From positions 78,862 through 142,861 of the IMG/VR virus record IMGVR_UViG_3300028840_005764: 64,000 nucleotides of DNA; one strand, given 5' to 3'. Numbering within the stretch: position 1 is the stretch's first letter; the number at the start of each line of letters is the position of its first letter. The translations under genes and the position numbers were made by a program. Positions 47,481-55,348 of the stretch are shown piece by piece. The stretch is from a virus. The notes beneath the pieces are model-generated. The model made no database searches. It was not told the DNA's origin and worked only from the letters and a program-made list of their open reading frames with translations.

Positions 47481-48518
47481 TTATTTTTTTACTGACAAAA
47501 TGGCATCACGAATAGCGATTGCGAGATTGTAGGCGAGGGGTGGGGCCACTGAGTTTCCAATCTGCCCAAGAACAGAATAGATCGGGCCACTGAAAACGTA
47601 GTCCTTTGGGAATCCCTGGATGATTTTGATGTCCTCGAGCGACAGCCTGTAGCACCCGTGGTTCTTTCCTTGTACAGCCTTGTCCAGAGCATCCAAACGC
47701 GTCTTCTGGATGCCGTGTGCCCAAATCTGGAGCTTCTCCCACACGCCTTTGGCGTAGGCTGAGTTCATGATGGAGGTTGTTGGATTCTTCTTCTTGAGGC
47801 CAGAAGTCAATGTTGGTGCCAATGTGTCGAATCCGATGGCTGGCAATCCGAGAGCTTCGCGCACGCCCATCTCGAAGCTGTGTGTGGGTAACGGTATGTG
47901 GAAATTCTTCATAAATTTCTTATTTCTGAACCCAATGAAAAACACGCGTTGTCGATTCTGTGGGCATCCGAAATCGTTGGCGTGCAACAAGCATTTGATA
48001 GTAGTGTACTTTTCATCTCTTGCCGGGATGAATATCTGCTCGCGCACGTACTCGTAGAAGCGATCGGAGAGAATGTTGGGGACATTTTCAATCAAGAAGA
48101 TTTTCGGTCGTAGTGTTTTGACGATCTGCATGAACGCAGGGATCATGTCGCGTTCATCATCACCCCCCTTCAGCTTCCCATTTTTCGAGAACGGTTGGCA
48201 CGGAGGGCCGCCAATGATGACATCTGGTTTGTCATATTTTCTGAAATCTGTTTCCGTCACATCGCCATGAACCTTGATTTTTTGATGGTTTAGGCGAAGT
48301 GTGTTGGCTGATTTGTCGTGGGTCTCATTGAAGCAGAGGATGTCGAAGCCCGCGCGAATGAACCCTAGATCCAGTCCGCCACATCCGCTGAATAACGATA
48401 TGGTTTTGATGCCGTTTTTTTTCAATTGTTGAATGAAATCACCAGGTTCAATTTTCGGTGTAGGAACCTTATAATTTTGTTTCATTTTCTTCGTTTTTGG
48501 TCTAGGTTTTAGTTGCAT
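47481..48518 (-). CDS. C5 cytosine-specific DNA methyltransferase
   Basis: 345 residues with the C5 motif order: motif I TISLFSGCGGLDLGF, IV GGPPCQPFSKNGK with the catalytic PC, VI FLIENVPN, VIII NRQRVFFIGF and X GNSVAPPLAYNLA. It probably protects phage DNA from host restriction. The N-terminus MQLKPRPKTKKM carries the basic tag seen in other proteins. No paired restriction gene is adjacent. Confidence 0.92.
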   Translation of the reverse strand: MQLKPRPKTKKMKQNYKVPTPKIEPGDFIQQLKKNGIKTISLFSGCGGLDLGFIRAGFDILCFNETHDKSANTLRLNHQKIKVHGDVTETDFRKYDKPDVIIGGPPCQPFSKNGKLKGGDDERDMIPAFMQIVKTLRPKIFLIENVPNILSDRFYEYVREQIFIPARDEKYTTIKCLLHANDFGCPQNRQRVFFIGFRNKKFMKNFHIPLPTHSFEMGVREALGLPAIGFDTLAPTLTSGLKKKNPTTSIMNSAYAKGVWEKLQIWAHGIQKTRLDALDKAVQGKNHGCYRLSLEDIKIIQGFPKDYVFSGPIYSVLGQIGNSVAPPLAYNLAIAIRDAILSVKK

Positions 48519-48635
48519 TTGTCACTTCCTCCTTGACTATTAGCAGTATAGTCGGCTAAATTAGCCTAGTCAATGTTAAAAATTCTTGACAAATGTTTCC
48601 TAGGTGATGGTATATAGAAAAAATTGAGGTAAAAC
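48519..48635. other. Divergent intergenic region
   Basis: 117 bp between the minus-strand methyltransferase gene and the plus-strand block. GACTAT..ATAGTC and GGCTAAATTAGCC inverted repeats, then the plus promoter at 48586. No gene. Confidence 0.6.
48586..48616 (+). promoter_or_regulatory. Strong candidate phage promoter
   Basis: TTGACA (48586-48591), 17 bp spacer to GGTATA (48609-48614) in GATGGTATATAGAAAA. Points at the gene starting at 48636 with GAGGT 5 bp before ATG. The -35 is consensus-like, the -10 carries the phage GGTATATAG style. Confidence 0.6.
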
Positions 48636-49049
48636 ATGTCAGAGATCTGCACCTACGTTGAGTTCTACTTTTCCGGTATGCTCTTTCCTGAAGTATCACG
48701 TCAGGAGATGGATTCTGATGACTACCGTGAAGTGCGGCAAGACATGCCAGGAAGGTCATATGCCTTTGCATTCAACAGAATTGAAACGATCACCGTTGAA
48801 TTCTCAAATGGAGTCAGACGAAAAATTACGCAAAGTCTTGGAAGAAGTCCTATTTATTATCCGGATGGAAAGGTTTTTAGCATTGCAGAGATTAAAGAAC
48901 AAAAACCTGATTCGGTGTTGTATAGAAATATGTGTGTGAATGATTGGGATGCAGTCGTTTGCACAAAGCAAGGTAATTACCAGCATTTAGAAGAAGGTGA
49001 TGTAGTTTTTGGTGAGAATTATAGCTTCACGTATAAGAGACGAAAATGA
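48636..49049 (+). CDS. Hypothetical protein of the plus-strand early-looking block
   Basis: 137 residues; beta-rich start (ICTYVEFYFSGMLFPEV) and several aromatic residues. First gene after the promoter at 48586. Coupled by ATGA to the next gene. Not recognised. Confidence 0.6.
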   Translation: MSEICTYVEFYFSGMLFPEVSRQEMDSDDYREVRQDMPGRSYAFAFNRIETITVEFSNGVRRKITQSLGRSPIYYPDGKVFSIAEIKEQKPDSVLYRNMCVNDWDAVVCTKQGNYQHLEEGDVVFGENYSFTYKRRK

Positions 49050-49228
49050 GTTGGAAGAGCGGTACTGAATTATATGAAGCAATAATGGACGCTTTGCGTA
49101 AAACAGGATTGTCTCACGAGGCGTTTGCTGATGCTGGTTGGGATTGTGAATACGAATGCAGAAGAGTGGACCAAGCATACGATGAAGCTTTAGACGAATT
49201 GTATCCAGATATGGATTGGGGTGATTGA
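49046..49228 (+). CDS. Small hypothetical protein
   Basis: 60 residues, helical and acidic (ELYEAIMDALRKTGLSHE). Ends immediately before tRNA-Met(CAT). Not recognised. Confidence 0.55.
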   Translation: MSWKSGTELYEAIMDALRKTGLSHEAFADAGWDCEYECRRVDQAYDEALDELYPDMDWGD

Positions 49229-49302
49229 AGCGGGATGGCGCAGTTGGATAGCGCGCCGGACTCATGATCCGGTGGTCGGGGGTTCGAGTCCCCCTCCCGC
49301 AA
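49229..49302 (+). tRNA. tRNA-Met(CAT) or Ile2-like
   Basis: Anticodon loop CTCATGA gives CAT; stem CCGGA/TCCGG; D-stem GCGC/GCGC; acceptor GCGGGA pairs with TCCCGC but position 1-72 is A-A. CAT could be elongator methionine or lysidine-modified isoleucine. The stem lacks the GGG/CCC of initiators. First base follows the preceding stop. Confidence 0.85.
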
Positions 49303-49305
49303 TAT

Positions 49306-49379
49306 GGACCGGTAGCTCAGTAAGGTAGAGCAGCTGACTTTTAATCAGCATGTCGTGGGTTCAACTCCCGCCCGGTTCA
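49306..49379 (+). tRNA. tRNA-Lys(TTT)
   Basis: Acceptor GGACCGG/CCGGTTC, anticodon loop CTTTTAA gives TTT, variable ATGTC, discriminator A. Confidence 0.93.
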
Positions 49380-49386
49380 AAAAAAC

Positions 49387-49415
49387 TTGTGAAGAAAAAT
49401 CAATGCTGCGGTATA
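49387..49415 (+). promoter_or_regulatory. Candidate phage promoter
   Basis: TTGTGA (49387-49392), 17 bp spacer, GGTATA (49410-49415) in GCGGTATATAGG. Same style as 48586 and 20347; transcribes the gene at 49446. Confidence 0.55.
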
Positions 49416-49445
49416 TAGGTAGCAGTGATAAAACGGAGGCAGAAG

Positions 49446-50198
49446 ATGGCAAAGATGCATGAATTGTTGGCAGTCGAATCGGATCTCGCCGGCAACTACA
49501 AGCGGGTGAGAGACGAGGGGATCAACACCCTCAGCAAGAAACCAGATCACTTCTTCGGGCATCACAAATCGCTGTTGATGTTCGATGAGTCGCGCAAGAA
49601 CGAAGAAGCGAGTGCCGAGCAGCACAAAGAGATGACTACCACGGTCCACGATAAGATCGATTGGGTGAATGACTCGGCCATCAACTACTTCGACGCGCTT
49701 CTGCAGAAGGAATCCACGAATCAGACGGCGAAGGCCGATCTCGTGGTGGATGGCAAGACGATGGCGAAGGACGTGCCCGCGACGTTTCTTCTGGGTATGG
49801 AGACGAAGCTTCGTGAAGTTCGCCAGCTGTATGAAGCCGCGCCTACGTTGCCGCCGGGTGTGAAGTGGGAGCATGCGGAGCAGGATGGCCGCGGGGTGTG
49901 GCGCACAGCCAATCCCGAGGTCACGGAGAAGACGGAGAAAACTGTCGAGCACAAGATCATTGTGCCGGCCACAGACAAGCACCCAGCACAAGTTGAGAAG
50001 TGGACTGCGAACAAGGTCATCGGCCAATTCACTACGACCAAGGTCAGTGGTGCGTGGACCGTGGCGCAGAAGGCGGATTGCCTGGGGAGGATTGACAAAC
50101 TCTTGCGTGCAGTGAAGAAGGCTCGGCAGCGCGCGAACACCGTCGAGGTGGTTGAGCGTACCGTGGCCAAGGAACTCTTCGACTACATCTCGGGGTAA
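49446..50198 (+). CDS. Conserved-looking phage protein
   Basis: 250 residues from ATG 49446 with CGGAGGC upstream. Helical, charged (KMHELLAVESDLAGNYKR, EKTEKTVEHKIIVPA) and GC-rich. It resembles a family of phage and actinobacterial proteins of unknown function that begin with a LHxLLAVE-type helix. No enzymatic motif. Followed by the permuted tRNA region. Confidence 0.65.
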   Translation: MAKMHELLAVESDLAGNYKRVRDEGINTLSKKPDHFFGHHKSLLMFDESRKNEEASAEQHKEMTTTVHDKIDWVNDSAINYFDALLQKESTNQTAKADLVVDGKTMAKDVPATFLLGMETKLREVRQLYEAAPTLPPGVKWEHAEQDGRGVWRTANPEVTEKTEKTVEHKIIVPATDKHPAQVEKWTANKVIGQFTTTKVSGAWTVAQKADCLGRIDKLLRAVKKARQRANTVEVVERTVAKELFDYISG

Positions 50199-50227
50199 CC
50201 CGGGTGTAATACAAGGGCAGCTTTGTT

Positions 50228-50292
50228 GTGAGCGTCAGTCTCAGCTTCCAAGACAAGAATGCGGCCGTGGTTGTTGCCACGGTTAGACGCTT
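50228..50292 (+). ncRNA. Candidate structured RNA before the permuted tRNA
   Basis: AGCGTC (about 50228) pairs with GACGCT (about 50287), enclosing GTCT..AGAC and a perfect CCGTGG-TTGTTG-CCACGG hairpin, a three-way-junction-like shape. No frame with a ribosome site covers it. Possibly part of the transcript that carries the tRNA halves. Confidence 0.4.
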
Positions 50293-50325
50293 GTCGACAT
50301 CAGCGTATTGCCCACCAGCACGGCT

Positions 50326-50507
50326 GGTTCAGGACTCGAGAGATCGGTGCCGAGGTCAAAATTCCACCCTGGTCGTTGGTTCGATCCCAACCCTTGCCTC
50401 CAATGTCACGCGCGAGCGCCGAGGTGTTCGTGCTGTGGGTGCCATTCGTGGTGCCCACTTTTGGCAAGGTAACTCAGTGGCAGAGTCAGGGCCCAACAGC
50501 ATGAACC
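50326..50507 (+). tRNA. Candidate circularly permuted tRNA (3' half before 5' half)
   Basis: The 3' half (50366-50402) reads ACCCT, GGTC, T-arm GTTGG-TTCGATC-CCAAC, acceptor CCTTGCC, T73 and encoded CCA. Sixty bases later the 5' half begins at 50463: GGCAAGG (perfect complement of CCTTGCC), TA, D-stem ACTC/GAGT, then AGGG, which pairs with CCCT. The flanks GGTTCA (50326-50331) and TGAACC (50502-50507) also pair, so the precursor can fold. U73 with CCA fits glycine; the loop in the 5' half contains CCAACA, like the neighbouring tRNA (AAC). Identity unresolved. Confidence 0.6.
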
Positions 50508-50554
50508 TAGGTACTCGAATCAGAACGAGGCAGGAGCGAAGCCAAACTAGAGTA

Positions 50555-50631
50555 AACGTGTTGGCCCAATATGGTAGGGCAGTGGCTCAACAAGCTACGG
50601 GTTCCGGGTTCGAGTCCCGGATACGTTGCCA
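50555..50631 (+). tRNA. tRNA-Val-like(AAC) with C33
   Basis: Acceptor AACGTGT/ATACGTT, D-stem GCCC/GGGC, anticodon stem GTGGC/GCTAC, loop TCAACAA gives AAC, variable GGGTT, T-arm CCGGG/CCCGG, discriminator G, CCA encoded. C at position 33 and A34 are both unusual. Complete cloverleaf. Confidence 0.75.
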
Positions 50632-50720
50632 AAAACTCTATTCACTTAGGTCGGACGTCGGAGGCGCGTGACTGGAGATGATCGCGTTTTCTGGCGTCCG
50701 GCCACCTTTTGGATGCCACA

Positions 50721-51140
50721 ATGTCCAGATCAAGAAGAAATCGCCGCAATAAACAAAAGCAACCATCGACCCTCGACGAATCAGAACATCAGCCTACAGA
50801 TGAAGAGCTTGGTTATAAGACCAAGAATGTGCATCAAGTTTCAGTTCAATGTATACCATCATTGAATAAAGAGCAGGGTGTAGTTTATTTTGACGTTCGT
50901 GTTGAACCTGAGTTTCTACGTAGCGTGATTGGTCGTACACGCCACAGCGTGGCGTTAGTTGATTTGGAACGTCTTGGGAAAAAGCCAAACGAAATAGCTG
51001 CTGAGTTAGCCCAGCAAACTATGATTTTTCTCGAACGATACATAGGAAAGATGTCTGACAAGGTTAAAAAGGACAAAGCTAAGGTTATAGAAAAATATAG
51101 TATCAAAAAGATACGACGTCGTGTTCCAGAAGGAGAATAA
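50721..51140 (+). CDS. Basic hypothetical protein
   Basis: 139 residues from ATG 50721. N-terminal MSRSRRNRRNKQKQ is basic and disordered; then a globular part (VYFDVRVEPEFLRSVIGR) and a lysine-rich C-terminus. Could bind nucleic acid. Unknown. Confidence 0.6.
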   Translation: MSRSRRNRRNKQKQPSTLDESEHQPTDEELGYKTKNVHQVSVQCIPSLNKEQGVVYFDVRVEPEFLRSVIGRTRHSVALVDLERLGKKPNEIAAELAQQTMIFLERYIGKMSDKVKKDKAKVIEKYSIKKIRRRVPEGE

Positions 51141-51141
51141 C

Positions 51142-51429
51142 ATGCCCAGGCCAGTAATCACATATCCTGAGTTAGGGAAAGAGATTGGTGAGCTACTTGA
51201 GAAAAAGCAAGCCGCATACGGCGACTCATTTGGCAAAGCCGGTAGGGTAATGGATATCCTATATCCCGAGGGCATTTCTCTTGAACATGTGGATGATGCT
51301 CTGGTTGTTGTACGCATTATTGACAAACTGTTTCGTATCGCTACAGACAAAGACGCATTAGGCGAGAGTCCTTGGCGTGATATTGCGGGATACGCCATTC
51401 TCGCGTTGAAACGAGATTCAGATATTTAA
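51142..51429 (+). CDS. MazG/DUF1599-like nucleotide-associated protein
   Basis: 95 residues with KQAAYGDSFGKAG and VVVRIIDKLFRIATD, GESPWRDIAGYAILA, the helical pattern of DUF1599-type nucleotide-associated and MazG-like proteins. May hydrolyse or recognise a nucleotide. Start after GGAGAATAAC. Confidence 0.6.
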   Translation: MPRPVITYPELGKEIGELLEKKQAAYGDSFGKAGRVMDILYPEGISLEHVDDALVVVRIIDKLFRIATDKDALGESPWRDIAGYAILALKRDSDI

Positions 51430-51431
51430 TA

Positions 51432-51674
51432 TTGACGCGTGGTATTGATGTGGTCATCAGGGGACAAAAAATAGTTGATAGGATTATTGAGCTTCTTCAG
51501 AAGGATCCTGAGCTGACTGATTTCGCATTACGTGAACGTCTTGGTGTTACTCAGTCTACAGTTAAGAAAGCCAGGAAACTAGCTGGTATTGAAGCACCAG
51601 AACCAGTCAATAAACACTACAAAATTAAGACTCCAGAACGTTGGCCGACGCCAGTGAAAGAGGATAGTGACTGA
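51432..51674 (+). CDS. Small HTH protein
   Basis: 80 residues; TTG at 51432 or GTG near 51447. IVDRIIELLQKDPELTDF then LRERLGVTQSTVKKARKLAG is a clear helix-turn-helix. Likely regulator. Confidence 0.6.
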   Translation: MTRGIDVVIRGQKIVDRIIELLQKDPELTDFALRERLGVTQSTVKKARKLAGIEAPEPVNKHYKIKTPERWPTPVKEDSD

Positions 51675-51849
51675 AGTGGTTAGTTCTAACAAAATTCCTG
51701 GGAATTGGCTTAATGCTTTGGAGATGGCCGACAAGATTGCGGAGATCATTAAGGAGACTAGAGACAATCCGACAGTGATTGGTCATATAGAAGCATTGAA
51801 ACGTATTGCTCAATTGATTGGGATGGAAGAAGAGGTCGAGGAAAAATGA
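51667..51849 (+). CDS. Small helical protein
   Basis: 60 residues (GTG start), helical (ALEMADKIAEIIKETRD). Overlaps both neighbours by a few bases. Function unknown. Confidence 0.5.
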   Translation: MTEVVSSNKIPGNWLNALEMADKIAEIIKETRDNPTVIGHIEALKRIAQLIGMEEEVEEK

Positions 51850-51914
51850 GCTGGATGTGTGAGAAGACGTCTTTGTCCAGGGCTCTGTACGACGAGATCG
51901 GGAAGTTGCTATGA
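51846..51914 (+). CDS. 22-residue coupled peptide
   Basis: ATGA overlap with the gene before; MSWMCEKTSLSRALYDEIGK plus two residues; its stop overlaps the next ATG. Probably real because it fills an operon gap with tight overlaps at both ends. Confidence 0.5.
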   Translation: MSWMCEKTSLSRALYDEIGKLL

Positions 51915-52294
51915 CCGTCTTACAACCCATGTTCGTGGCCGTTGGCGTCTTTGTCGATCTGACCTGGCAGCAGATGGCCGAGAATCTGTGTTCGAGGTCG
52001 GTTTTAGATGGTACGTCCCTGGCTAAATACGATCGACCGTGGTCGGAGTTGTGTGGGTATGAGCAGAGAAACGTGGCCCTGCATCTCGGCCACCATTTCG
52101 GTGTCGAGGTTCGTGACCATCGCGAGTACGGTGTGTTCAAGACTTTCGTCTGCTCACTCGTCGGTCAGATCAACGAGTCTATCGCCGTCGGCCGTCTTGA
52201 CGTGTCCTGGGACGACGTGAACTCGAAGGTTATGTTAGTCAAGAGGGCCGCGGGGGGCGGTGACGTAAGACTCTATATGAGTAGGGGTTTCTGA
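51911..52294 (+). CDS. Hypothetical protein
   Basis: 127 residues with a hydrophobic start (TVLQPMFVAVGVFVDLTWQQ) but no clear transmembrane segment, and GC-rich codons. Precedes thyA in the same operon. Unknown. Confidence 0.55.
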   Translation: MTVLQPMFVAVGVFVDLTWQQMAENLCSRSVLDGTSLAKYDRPWSELCGYEQRNVALHLGHHFGVEVRDHREYGVFKTFVCSLVGQINESIAVGRLDVSWDDVNSKVMLVKRAAGGGDVRLYMSRGF

Positions 52295-52336
52295 TGACGA
52301 CTACTTCTTTGGGTTCATGGATGTTGGAGGATTGAG

Positions 52337-53284
52337 ATGAGACAATACCTGCAGCTGCTGCGAGACATCAAGGAATACGGCGTCTTCAAGGGTGACCGGA
52401 CTGGGACTGGGACTCAGAGTCTCTTTGGCGCCCAGAGTCGCTACGACTTGCGCGAGGGTTTCCCACTGATGACGACGAAGAAGATGTTCACCAGGGGCAT
52501 CTTCGAGGAGCTGCTGTGGTTCATTCGTGGCTCGACCAACGTCCGCGAGCTCCAGGAGAAAAAGGTCAAGATCTGGGACGAGTGGACCCGGCCCGGTGGC
52601 CACAGTGCCGGACCCGTCTACGGCAAGCAGTGGCGCCATTGGGGCACGGACACCGAGACCCTGGTCGATGACGTCGGCAACCATCTCGGTCACTACCGGG
52701 GCGGTCGGGACCAGCTCCTGGAGCTTATCGCCCGCATCAAAGAAAAACCAGACGACAGGCGCCTGATCGTCACGGCCTGGAACCCTGACGAGGTGCCGCT
52801 GATGGCGCTGCCCTCGTGCCACATCCTCTTCCAGTGCTGGACGCGGGAGTTGACGCTGGAGGAGAGAGGTGAATGGGCCCAACACAATGAGACCAAATCT
52901 CTGGGGCATTTCGGCGAACCAAGTCATGACTTTTGTACGCGTATTGGCATCCCGCGTCGGGGCCTGACCCTACAGCTCTACCAGCGTAGCTGCGACGTCT
53001 TCCTCGGCGTCCCGTTCAACATCGCCTCCTACGCCCTGCTCACGCACATGATCGCCCAGGTCTGCGGGATGGTGGCCCTCGAATTCGTCCACACCTACGG
53101 CGACGTCCATATATACAACAATCACCGTGAGCAGGTTGACTTGCAACTGGCGAGGGAACCAAAGCCACTACCAAAGCTCTGGCTCGACCCGACGGTCAAG
53201 AACATTGACGACTTTCGGATGGAACACATTAAGGTGGAGGGCTACGAATACCATCCCAAGATCAGGGCTGAGGTTAGTGTTTGA
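52337..53284 (+). CDS. thyA: Thymidylate synthase (ThyA type)
   Basis: 315 residues with hallmark ThyA segments: GDRTGTGTQSLFG, MTTKK, LLWFIRGSTN, AGPVYGKQWR, MALPSCHILFQ with the catalytic cysteine (normally ALPPCH), QRSCDVFLGVPFNIASYA and HTYGDVHIYNNH. It makes dTMP from dUMP with methylene-tetrahydrofolate. Paired with the DHFR gene just downstream. An extra 20-30 residue insertion sits before the catalytic region (ADDRRLIVTAWNP). Confidence 0.96.
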   Translation: MRQYLQLLRDIKEYGVFKGDRTGTGTQSLFGAQSRYDLREGFPLMTTKKMFTRGIFEELLWFIRGSTNVRELQEKKVKIWDEWTRPGGHSAGPVYGKQWRHWGTDTETLVDDVGNHLGHYRGGRDQLLELIARIKEKPDDRRLIVTAWNPDEVPLMALPSCHILFQCWTRELTLEERGEWAQHNETKSLGHFGEPSHDFCTRIGIPRRGLTLQLYQRSCDVFLGVPFNIASYALLTHMIAQVCGMVALEFVHTYGDVHIYNNHREQVDLQLAREPKPLPKLWLDPTVKNIDDFRMEHIKVEGYEYHPKIRAEVSV

Positions 53285-53550
53285 TGGCAAAATCATATGA
53301 GCTCGCCACACCATGTCCAAATTGCGGTCAACAGGATTATTATGATGCCTGGGCTGGTGCGCGCCAGTGGTCTTCAAGTTGGGGTCACAATTACACATGT
53401 TGTTCAGAAGAATGTGGGCGTGAATTTGGTAAAAAGCTCGCTAATAGCAAGAAAGGCGAACGTATCCGTGAATTGAAAAGTAAAATAGCGCAGTTGGAAA
53501 TGGAAATAATGGAACTAGCATATGAAGTTATGCATGGGAATCTTGATTAA
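53281..53550 (+). CDS. Zinc-ribbon protein
   Basis: 89 residues with CPNCG and CCSEECG pairs, then a coiled coil. Overlaps thyA by 4 bp and ends before the DHFR gene, so it is translated with the folate pair. Function unknown. Confidence 0.65.
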   Translation: MMAKSYELATPCPNCGQQDYYDAWAGARQWSSSWGHNYTCCSEECGREFGKKLANSKKGERIRELKSKIAQLEMEIMELAYEVMHGNLD

Positions 53551-53563
53551 CTGGAGGATTGAC

Positions 53564-54079
53564 ATGGATATTACAATGTTGATTGCAATTGCAGATAACA
53601 ACGTTATTGGTGATGGTGGTAAGCTCCCTTGGCATTTGTCATCTGACCTGAAGCGTTTCAAACGCATGACCATGGGCAAGTGTGTCATCGTGGGGCGCAA
53701 GACGTACGAGTCGATGCCAGAGCTCAAGGGCCGTGAGGTCATTGTCGTGACCAAACGCGGGGTACCGTGCGATATGTGGGCTGAGACCCCTGAGAAGGCT
53801 TTGGCAATGGCAGTAACCGTTTCCAGCCTCATAGGGGCTGGTGAAATCATTGTTGCTGGCGGCAAGATGATTTATGAAGCTATGGAAGAATATCTTACCA
53901 AAGCTGTAGTTACACATCTTTTCGATACTCCGTTTGGAGATACGATCTACAAACTCGGCATCCGTGCTATTGACAACGCGAACTGGGGGTGGAACGTACT
54001 CGAGAGAGGGCGCGACAAGAGCAAGATCAATAATAGAGAAATTGGTTACGAAGTTCTGGTTGGCAGGAGACTGTGTTAG
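53564..54079 (+). CDS. Dihydrofolate reductase
   Basis: 171 residues from ATG 53564 (GGAGGATTGAC upstream). DHFR motifs: IADNNVIGDGGKLPWHLSSDLKRFK, GRKTYESMP and EIIVAGGKMIYEA. Regenerates tetrahydrofolate consumed by ThyA, so the two form a phage dTMP module. The stop overlaps the next tRNA by one base. Confidence 0.94.
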   Translation: MDITMLIAIADNNVIGDGGKLPWHLSSDLKRFKRMTMGKCVIVGRKTYESMPELKGREVIVVTKRGVPCDMWAETPEKALAMAVTVSSLIGAGEIIVAGGKMIYEAMEEYLTKAVVTHLFDTPFGDTIYKLGIRAIDNANWGWNVLERGRDKSKINNREIGYEVLVGRRLC

Positions 54080-54151
54080 CCCCCGTAGCTCAGCGGTCAG
54101 AGCCGCCGCCTCATAAGCGGACGGTCGTAGGTTCAAATCCTGCCGGGGGCA
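54079..54151 (+). tRNA. tRNA-Met(CAT)
   Basis: Anticodon loop CTCATAA gives CAT; acceptor GCCCCCG/CGGGGGC; variable CGGTC; discriminator A. Second CAT tRNA in the window. Confidence 0.92.
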
Positions 54152-54184
54152 TTTAATTACAAACAACAGTGAAAGGATATCACA

Positions 54185-54649
54185 ATGCCAACACAAGAGT
54201 ATTTAGAAAGAAAAAAAATAGCCGCTAAAAAGATAGAATCAGCTAGATGGTTAATGAAAAAACAACCAAACATATCAAATCAAGAAATAAATGAGCGATT
54301 TGGTGCACAGTTCGGGTCTATGATTGATGGTTCGTCTCTTGCTAAACTTCGCGAAGAACTTGGCATATCTGGACCTGGTCGTGGTGCTAAGCGCTCGAAG
54401 CGTAAGAAAACAAAACGTAAGAAATCAAAGGGAAAGAATACAAAAAATCTACATATGAAAGATTTACATGACATTGGTGTTCTTAAACAACCAAAAGAAG
54501 TAGATACAGAATTATCTGATGCCATAGATTTTTTGTATGCCTTGATGATTGATAATAATATACAAAATATACATATGAATATTGACGGAGATGTTTCAAT
54601 TGAAAGACTTACTAGCGTGAGCTATACAGCAACAACAGTGGAGGAATGA
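54185..54649 (+). CDS. Lysine-rich DNA-binding-like protein
   Basis: 154 residues. Middle segment GAKRSKRKKTKRKKSKGKN is strongly basic and disordered; the N-terminus holds a helical unit (NISNQEINERFGAQFGSMI). Possibly chromatin-like or DNA-binding. Coupled by ATGA to the next gene. Confidence 0.6.
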   Translation: MPTQEYLERKKIAAKKIESARWLMKKQPNISNQEINERFGAQFGSMIDGSSLAKLREELGISGPGRGAKRSKRKKTKRKKSKGKNTKNLHMKDLHDIGVLKQPKEVDTELSDAIDFLYALMIDNNIQNIHMNIDGDVSIERLTSVSYTATTVEE

Positions 54650-55053
54650 TGCACAATCGTATGCGGCTGGTTTTTGTCCAGCAGGATGTTGATTTTCGTA
54701 AGAGCGACGAATCAATTCTCGACGCGTGTCTTAAAGAAGAAGGTAAGAATCTTCCTGCTTTGCGACCGAATGACGTGCTGATGTTCGTATCAAAAAGCGG
54801 TAACCAGATTCTCTTCATTTTGAATTTTGGTGAGCTCGACACCTATACCGGCTACATTCGCAGATTCATCGACACCCGACGTTGGCGCCTGTGCGGTGGT
54901 GGCAGATGGAATCCGTTGATGATCAAGAACTATGGTCTTGAAGTTGGCATTGATTTTGTCAATCTGAGAAAATATGATGAGATCATAGAGGAAAAGATTC
55001 GCGCTCGAACAGGTGGCAATGTCATCAAACTCAGAAAACGTCACGCCGCTTAG
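54646..55053 (+). CDS. Hypothetical protein
   Basis: 135 residues with alternating strands and helices (RLVFVQQDVDFRKSDESIL). No motif recognised. Function unknown. Confidence 0.55.
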   Translation: MMHNRMRLVFVQQDVDFRKSDESILDACLKEEGKNLPALRPNDVLMFVSKSGNQILFILNFGELDTYTGYIRRFIDTRRWRLCGGGRWNPLMIKNYGLEVGIDFVNLRKYDEIIEEKIRARTGGNVIKLRKRHAA

Positions 55054-55094
55054 TCCTTTCTCTATCCAACAACACATAAAGAAGGAGTAGTCGT

Positions 55095-55340
55095 ATGAGA
55101 TACGATGAAGATATGTTTTTGCGTACTGAGTCTGGTACCATGGAATATTTGTGGGATAAATGGTGGAAAAAGCTTTGGTTGTCATTCGCACAACACAGTA
55201 CAAAGGGGTTGATGGAACCACCATCATTTTTGAGAAAAGAATTCTATAGAGATGTCAATATTGTGGTAGAAAATAGATTAAAGGAAATTGCACCGGAGAA
55301 GTGTGTCGCTGGAAGCATCCGTCTCAAACGAGATATGTGA
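55095..55340 (+). CDS. Small hypothetical protein
   Basis: 81 residues; helical and basic (WDKWWKKLWLSFAQH) with tryptophan pairs. GGAGTAGTC upstream. Not recognised. Confidence 0.5.
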   Translation: MRYDEDMFLRTESGTMEYLWDKWWKKLWLSFAQHSTKGLMEPPSFLRKEFYRDVNIVVENRLKEIAPEKCVAGSIRLKRDM

Positions 55341-55348
55341 GGTTGATG

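Noticed and set aside
50199-50554. Permuted two-piece tmRNA
   Set aside because: Size fits, but the 5' half has a normal tRNA D-arm and no convincing tag reading frame ending in ALAA was found.
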